This document shows positions 6,368 to 9,554 of a DNA stretch of 9,554 bases, in pieces. A model generated the notes under the pieces. It searched no databases. It was not told the origin of the DNA and saw nothing but the letters and a program-made list of their open reading frames with translations. Position 1 is the stretch's first letter. Every line of letters begins with the position of its first letter. Origin of the DNA: Roseiarcus sp036502965 (lineage in GTDB: Bacteria > Pseudomonadota > Alphaproteobacteria > Rhizobiales > Beijerinckiaceae); contig DASXXT010000161.1 in assembly GCA_036502965.1 (NCBI GenBank), forward strand, positions 1 to 9,554. The letters run 5' to 3'. Position numbers and translations under genes: made by a program.

Positions 6368-7171
6368 TTAGGCAGCCGAATGCCCGATGAGAAGTCCGCA
6401 CCAGGCGGCGATCTCGCCGCACTGCTGGGCGGCCCCGGCGACGTCGCCGGTCTGCCCGCCGATCGCGCGGCGCGCCAACGCGACCATGAGCAAAGCCCCG
6501 GCTCCGCTCATGAGCGCAGCGAGGAGCGCATGCGTGAGGCCAAGCGCGACGAGGCCAAGCGCGACTGCAATAACAAAGGCTGAGCCCCAGGCGGCGGCGA
6601 GTGCGTTCGAATCGAGCCGGCCGGCCGCAGCGCCCGCGCCGTCGGCGCGGGCCGACGGCAGAAGCGCGAGCGGCGTCAAGGCGGCGGCGCGGGAGAGCGC
6701 GGCGACCAGCGTCAGGCTGAGCGCCGCGCGCCAGAACCCGCCGTCGAGCGACGCGGCCAGGGCGCCAATGCGCAGGATGAGTGCGAGCGCGAGCGCGATC
6801 GCGCCATAGGCGCCGATGCGGCTGTCGCGCATGATTTCGAGCTTCGCCGCCCGCGTCGCGCCGCCGCCGAAACCGTCGGCGACGTCAGCAAGCCCGTCCT
6901 CGTGCAGCGCCCCGGTCGCGGCGACGAGCGCGGCCGTCGTCAGCCCAGCGCGGATGAGCGGGGGCAGACCCAGCAGCGCGGTGAGCGCAAGCACCAGCGC
7001 GCCGATGAGGCCGACCGCGACGCCGGCGACCGGCGCCGCCCAGGCTATGCGGTCAATGTCGAGCGGCGCTCTTGGCCCGGATTCGCCCACGCGCAGGCGG
7101 GTAAAGAAGCGCAGGGCGTCGGCGATGTCCCGTGCGGCGGGAGCCAGGCGGCTTGATGAGCCCAAGCCCAT
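6368..7171 (-). CDS. cobS: Adenosylcobinamide-GDP ribazoletransferase (cobalamin synthase)
   Basis: CobS joins adenosylcobinamide-GDP and alpha-ribazole (or its phosphate) in the inner membrane, the closing step of adenosylcobalamin nucleotide-loop assembly. The 267-residue protein matches the family length (about 250). It carries the hallmark motifs GALHEDGLADVADGFGGG (His90 to Gly104) and KLEIMRDSRIGAYG (110-123), then IGGQTGDVAGAAQQ near the C-terminus, and has several hydrophobic helices. The start ATG 7171 follows the stop of the DUF1772 gene by 12 bases; the ribosome binding site is poor, which suggests coupling. The usual neighbours cobU/cobT/cobC are not in the window, so this cobS sits apart from any cob cluster, at least on this side. 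It is also called cobV in alphaproteobacteria. Confidence 0.93.
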   Translation of the reverse strand: MGLGSSSRLAPAARDIADALRFFTRLRVGESGPRAPLDIDRIAWAAPVAGVAVGLIGALVLALTALLGLPPLIRAGLTTAALVAATGALHEDGLADVADGFGGGATRAAKLEIMRDSRIGAYGAIALALALILRIGALAASLDGGFWRAALSLTLVAALSRAAALTPLALLPSARADGAGAAAGRLDSNALAAAWGSAFVIAVALGLVALGLTHALLAALMSGAGALLMVALARRAIGGQTGDVAGAAQQCGEIAAWCGLLIGHSAA

Positions 7172-7183
7172 GGGGGGCGCCGC

Positions 7184-7609
7184 TCAGTGGTGGGCCCACA
7201 GAAACACGAGGACTGCCGCCGCTCCGATCGCCGTCAATCCCGATTCGACGATGCCCCACTGGCGAACGAGCGCGCGCGCCGCCGCCACGTCGCCGCCGCG
7301 CAGCGAGCGGATCTGGTTGTCGAGCGGCGACATGACGAAGAAGGCGTAGAGCCAGCTTGCAATGATGATGAGCGCGCCAAACGCCCAACGTACATCCTGG
7401 GATTCGAAATAAGCTATGAAGCCGGCGACCGCCGCCACGAGCGCGAGAGCGATGAGAAGCGAGACGCCGCGGCTGTCGCTCGGGCCCCATTCGCTGAGCA
7501 ACGCCTGCTCGTCGAGCTTGAGGCGAGCCGGCTGCTCGACCCAGTTCACGTAGAACGAGGCGCCGGTGAAGGCGGCCGCGAAGGCCAGCGCTAACGTTCC
7601 CCAGATCAT
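7184..7609 (-). CDS. DUF1772 (anthrone oxygenase-like) membrane protein
   Basis: ATG 7609 is preceded by a clear GGGGAG ribosome binding site five bases upstream. This fixes the start and rejects a 52-codon extension in the same frame that would run over the riboswitch. The product of 141 residues has four hydrophobic segments (about 3-20, 48-66, 76-94 and 123-139). It keeps the DUF1772 features GASFYVNWVEQPAR near the first helix and FFVMSPLDNQIRSL after the third. Members are small integral membrane proteins; some relatives are described as anthrone oxygenases, but most have no tested role, so I assign none. It is the first gene of the operon leading to cobS. Its promoter must lie in the 100-bp divergent gap shared with the fluoride riboswitch transcript. 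Confidence 0.8.
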   Translation of the reverse strand: MIWGTLALAFAAAFTGASFYVNWVEQPARLKLDEQALLSEWGPSDSRGVSLLIALALVAAVAGFIAYFESQDVRWAFGALIIIASWLYAFFVMSPLDNQIRSLRGGDVAAARALVRQWGIVESGLTAIGAAAVLVFLWAHH

Positions 7610-7673
7610 GGCGGCTCCCCGTTGCAAGCCGGCTCCTCTAGCATGAAGCGCCGCGGAAAGCGCGCGGCGTCGC

Positions 7674-7702
7674 TTGACAGGGCGCAAGCGCGAGCCCAGC
7701 TT
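7674..7702 (+). promoter_or_regulatory. Putative promoter of the fluoride-response transcript
   Basis: TTGACA (7674-7679) is a perfect -35 box. With a 17-base spacer the -10 position would be CAGCTT (7697-7702), a poor match, but transcription would then begin near 7709, just where the riboswitch starts. The perfect -35 and the placement support a promoter; the weak -10 lowers certainty. Confidence 0.4.
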
Positions 7703-7708
7703 GGCGAT

Positions 7709-7756
7709 CAGGGGATGGGGTTCCCCTTCAACCGCCCTCAGGGCTGATGACTCCTG
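7709..7756 (+). ncRNA. Fluoride riboswitch (crcB motif)
   Basis: The stretch carries the conserved features of the crcB RNA motif in order: GGGGATGGGGTTCCCC, then AACCGCCC, a short loop, GGGC and the terminal CTGATGACTCCTG. The GGGG/CCCC and GCCC/GGGC stems are both perfect. The trailing CTGATGACTCCT is the best known signature and pairs back to the 5' GATGG region. The aptamer binds fluoride through Mg2+ ions and switches on downstream resistance genes. It lies 178 nt before crcB, the fluoride channel gene, which confirms the assignment. There is no U-tract after it, so control is more likely by translation or anti-structure than by simple termination. Confidence 0.92.
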
Positions 7757-7934
7757 TCTGGCCATTTTGGCAGAGGGAGAGTCATGCTTTGATCGCGCGC
7801 AACATCATCCTTCCACGAGCCCAGTCCTCATGGCGCCCCTGCTGTCGCTGAGCGCCTTCATGATTGGGCTCAGGGTTCAGATTTGCTTGCAGCGCCGCTT
7901 CGGTCCGACACTGGCGCATTAACAGAGACGCGCT
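7757..7934 (+). other. Long structured spacer between riboswitch and crcB
   Basis: GAGCCCA (7817-7823) pairs with TGGGCTC (7865-7871), and inside it GGCGC (7832-7836) pairs with GCGCC (7852-7856). Several of the 8 bases between the two stems also pair, giving a long imperfect hairpin with a 15-base loop. A second CGAGCCCAG copy lies before the aptamer (7691-7699). A 30-codon frame (ATG 7830 to TAA 7922) has no ribosome binding site and no recognisable features. The spacer is unusually long for a riboswitch acting directly on the crcB start. Confidence 0.45.
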
Positions 7935-8309
7935 ATGTGGACTTATGTCGCGATTGCGATTGGCGGCGCGCTCGGATGCTGGGCGAGATACGCGCAGACC
8001 AACGTGGTGCAAGCGGTCTTCGGCCGCGACTTCCCGCTCGCGACCCTGAGCATCAACGTGATCGGAAGTTTTCTTATGGGCTTCTTGTTCATCGTAACCC
8101 TGGAACGCCTGATGATCCCGCCAAGCGTTCGCGTCGGCGTTCTAACGGGCGTCCTCGGCGGATACACGACCTTTTCGACCTTCGAGATGGAGACCCTCCT
8201 GCTCGCGGAGAACGGAGAGTTTCTTAAGGCGGCGCTCTACGTGGTTCTATCCGTTGTCCTCGGATTCGCGGCTGCATTTGGCGGCGCCTACATCGCGCGA
8301 AATTTGTAA
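7935..8309 (+). CDS. crcB: Fluoride channel CrcB (Fluc)
   Basis: CrcB/Fluc proteins form antiparallel dimeric fluoride channels in the inner membrane and let toxic fluoride leave the cell. The 124-residue protein has the usual four hydrophobic helices. Its family motifs are GGALGCWARY (10-19), TLSINVIGSFLMGF (37-50, with pore-lining Asn41) and GVLGGYTTFSTFEME (72-86, with the phenylalanine-box residues and the Na+-site TTFSTF segment). ATG 7935 has AGAGA about seven bases upstream. The gene is under the fluoride riboswitch at 7709-7756 and is followed 13 bases later by a DUF190 gene, a common pairing. It is complete and undamaged. Confidence 0.95.
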   Translation: MWTYVAIAIGGALGCWARYAQTNVVQAVFGRDFPLATLSINVIGSFLMGFLFIVTLERLMIPPSVRVGVLTGVLGGYTTFSTFEMETLLLAENGEFLKAALYVVLSVVLGFAAAFGGAYIARNL

Positions 8310-8322
8310 GTCGGAGCAACGA

Positions 8323-8661
8323 ATGTCGACTGACGTCCTGATGGTTCGAATTTATCTCAGCGAGGCGGATCATGGACGGCGCAGAACCTTGATGCGGGAG
8401 ATCTTCTCGCTTTTGCACGACCGGCACGCCGTGCAGGGGGTCACCGTCTTCAGAGGCGTCGCCGGGTTTGGCCCCGACGGCGAGGTTCACGCGGACGACA
8501 TGCTGCGGCTAGCTGTCGACCTGCCGTTGGTGATCGAATTTTTCGATGAGCCAGAGATCGCGGAGGCGGCGATCCACCTGCTCGACGATTTGGTTCCCGG
8601 AGGACACATCGTATCGTGGCCGGCCAAACGCTATGGCCCCGCCGTTCCGCCACCGAGCTAG
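8323..8661 (+). CDS. DUF190-family PII-like protein, crcB partner
   Basis: ATG 8323 has GGAG seven bases upstream. The 112-residue product shows the DUF190 pattern: MVRIYLSEADHGRRRTLMRE near the start, HAVQGVTVFRGVAGFG (35-50), DLPLVIEFFDEPE (66-78) and GGHIVSWP (93-100). The fold is ferredoxin-like and related to PII signalling proteins. DUF190 genes are often found next to crcB, so a role in fluoride response is likely, but the biochemical role (for example channel control or ligand sensing) is not established. It is probably cotranscribed with crcB under the fluoride riboswitch. The frame runs upstream into crcB, but the ribosome binding site and family start favour 8323. Confidence 0.88.
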   Translation: MSTDVLMVRIYLSEADHGRRRTLMREIFSLLHDRHAVQGVTVFRGVAGFGPDGEVHADDMLRLAVDLPLVIEFFDEPEIAEAAIHLLDDLVPGGHIVSWPAKRYGPAVPPPS

Positions 8662-8672
8662 GCCAAGCTCGG
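8653..8672 (+). terminator. Hairpin over the DUF190 stop codon
   Basis: CCGAGCT (8653-8659) and AGCTCGG (8666-8672) form a perfect 7-bp GC-rich stem with a 6-base loop that includes part of the TAG stop (8659-8661). No U-tract follows. It is placed to end or stabilise both the crcB transcript and the convergent transcript from the minus strand, whose stop is at 8689-8691. Confidence 0.4.
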
Positions 8673-8688
8673 CGCCTAGGGTGCCAGG

Positions 8689-8934
8689 TTAATGGTGTGG
8701 GGTCCTGCGCCCATGGCGCGCATGCTCGGACGTCGCTCGCGCTCTTTGCCGGTTCAGGGTGTTTCTGTGCCGCGTCCGGGCCGCGTTCGACCCGGCGCCC
8801 GCCCCGGTCCTTGGGGTGGCGGCGGCCGACGCAGCTCCCGGCGGCGGATTGCTCTGCGCATAGGCTGGCGGAGGCGCGAGCGCGAGAACGAGGGCGACGC
8901 CGATCGAGGCGAAGATTGCGTTGCGCATTGTCAT
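8689..8934 (-). CDS. Small basic secreted protein of unknown function
   Basis: The start is ATG 8934 or ATG 8928, both served by the AGGTGGGGA sequence just upstream; spacing favours 8928 slightly. The protein has about 80 residues. A clear signal peptide (MRNAIFASIGVALVLALA, then PPPAYA) has a likely cleavage site after AYA. The mature part, about 55 residues, begins QSNPPPGAAS, is rich in Ala, Pro and Gly, and ends in a strongly basic Arg/His-rich stretch (ARTRHRNTLNRQRARATS). I recognise no domain and assign no function; export to the periplasm is inferred. It converges with the DUF190 gene, and the GH127 gene ends 85 bases upstream. A TATAAA (8995-8990, minus strand) could be its -10 box. 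Confidence 0.55.
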   Translation of the reverse strand: MTMRNAIFASIGVALVLALAPPPAYAQSNPPPGAASAAATPRTGAGAGSNAARTRHRNTLNRQRARATSEHARHGRRTPHH

Positions 8935-9019
8935 TTCCCCACCTTGTCTGCTTGGCCGACGACGACGGCGCCAAGATCGCCCAATCCCCTTTATACGCCA
9001 GCCATCCCGCCCGGGGCAC

Positions 9020-9554
9020 TTAGCCCTCAAGCTCGGCCACCCACACCTGCATTGAGCCGGGTGTTCGATTGGCCCATAGGTGATAGGGCAGGGCGATAAG
9101 CGAGGCGTCGCGGGCCGCGGGCGGCTCAGTCGAGTAAAGTGGGCCGGCTTCCTTGTCAGGAACGAGCCTCTTCGCGCTCGCTTTCAGCGTCATCGCGCCG
9201 CCAAACAGGTCCGTCCTCCATTCGGCGTCGAGCGGCGTTGAGCGCGGCAGCGCCAGAGTCTGGACGAGTCCGCCGGGATTGTCGGCCTCCTCGACACAGT
9301 AGATCAGCGGACCCCGCCTGAGCGCTGCCCGCCCAACGTCCATGCGCACGTTCGGATGGGCGTAGAGCCGCTCGGCCGGCATCTTGAGATCGAGCGTCAC
9401 CACGTCGCCCTTTCGCCACACTCGGTGGATGGTCGCATAGCCGTTCATGGGCGCGAGTTTGACCGGCTCGCCGTTGACTGCCGCGCTGGCGCCCTTCGCC
9501 CAGCCTGGAATGCGCAGCTTGAGATCGAAAGCCGCCGGCGCTTCGGGATCGATG
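9020..9554 (-). CDS. GH127-family glycoside hydrolase, C-terminal part (5' end outside window)
   Basis: The frame is open to the window edge and stops with TAA at 9022-9020; the Met at 9448 is internal. The visible 177 residues match the C-terminal beta-sandwich part of GH127 (formerly DUF1680) enzymes, typified by beta-L-arabinofuranosidases: FDLKLRIPGWAKGASAAVNG, WRKGDVVTLDLKMPAERLYA, a VRMDVGRAALRRGPLIYC segment, VEEADNPGG, and near the end LIALPYHLWANRTPGSMQVW. Members release terminal L-arabinofuranose or related sugars from plant glycans, but the family is broad and the catalytic (alpha/alpha)6 domain is not in view, so the substrate cannot be named. No defect is visible. Confidence 0.8.
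   Translation of the reverse strand, partial: IDPEAPAAFDLKLRIPGWAKGASAAVNGEPVKLAPMNGYATIHRVWRKGDVVTLDLKMPAERLYAHPNVRMDVGRAALRRGPLIYCVEEADNPGGLVQTLALPRSTPLDAEWRTDLFGGAMTLKASAKRLVPDKEAGPLYSTEPPAARDASLIALPYHLWANRTPGSMQVWVAELEG

Noticed and set aside
7610..7765. 52-codon N-terminal extension of the DUF1772 gene to 7765
   Set aside because: The extension is antisense to the fluoride riboswitch and lacks membrane-protein character, while ATG 7609 has a strong GGGGAG site.
7830..7922. 30-codon frame before crcB as a leader peptide
   Set aside because: It has no ribosome binding site, its coding is ambiguous and it overlaps the hairpin; it is mentioned only as part of the spacer.
1..9554. CRISPR array, rRNA or a complete defence system
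   Set aside because: There are no regularly spaced direct repeats, no rRNA-like sequence and no intact defence gene. The S8 relic is the only defence-like candidate and it is broken.

Overview
This is a GC-rich window with mostly G/C third positions. Its gene families point to an alphaproteobacterium, most likely Rhizobiales: an alphaproteobacterial-type DusA, a TIGR02281-like aspartic protease, a DUF1289 protein and CobS. A methylotroph-like lineage such as Methylocystaceae/Beijerinckiaceae is possible but is only a guess. The window falls into three zones.

Zone 1 (1-4430) is a decaying accessory region. It opens with the C-terminal TPR-like part of a large regulator/ATPase (to 947). A gene-poor stretch follows, ending in an AT-rich promoter that carries dyad symmetry (1377-1409). 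Next come three broken genes in a row. The first is a subtilisin-family (S8) peptidase whose N- and C-terminal regions remain while the catalytic domain is gone (1702-2640). The second is a multiply frameshifted IS481-family transposase that keeps its right terminal repeat but not its left end (about 2657-3530). The third, on the minus strand, is a tyrosine recombinase whose core is deleted (3612-4320). The recombinase stop lies about two dozen bases from a 48-bp 3' fragment of a tRNA-Gly(GCC) gene (3541-3588). I read this as the scar of a tRNA-targeted integrative element.

Zone 2 (4433-7609) is intact housekeeping DNA. It holds dusA (tRNA dihydrouridine synthase A) on the plus strand. Convergent to it is a tight minus-strand operon, in transcription order: DUF1772 membrane protein, cobS (last step of cobalamin assembly), DUF1289 Cys-motif protein, and a membrane-anchored retropepsin-like protease. 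Gaps in the operon are 12 bp or less, with one 1-bp stop/start overlap.

Zone 3 (7674-9554) starts with a fluoride-response unit: a TTGACA element, a well-matched fluoride (crcB-motif) riboswitch, a 178-nt spacer with a long imperfect hairpin, then the fluoride channel gene crcB and a DUF190 PII-like gene. On the minus strand follow a small basic secreted protein and the 3' end of a GH127 (beta-L-arabinofuranosidase-type) glycoside hydrolase that runs off the window.

I found no complete undescribed system. The less ordinary items are the S8 peptidase that has lost only its catalytic centre, the collapsed tRNA-Gly/integrase scar next to dusA, the dyad promoter before an unrecognised 58-codon frame, and the structured spacer between riboswitch and crcB. 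All homology statements come from recognising motifs by eye; no database search was run.
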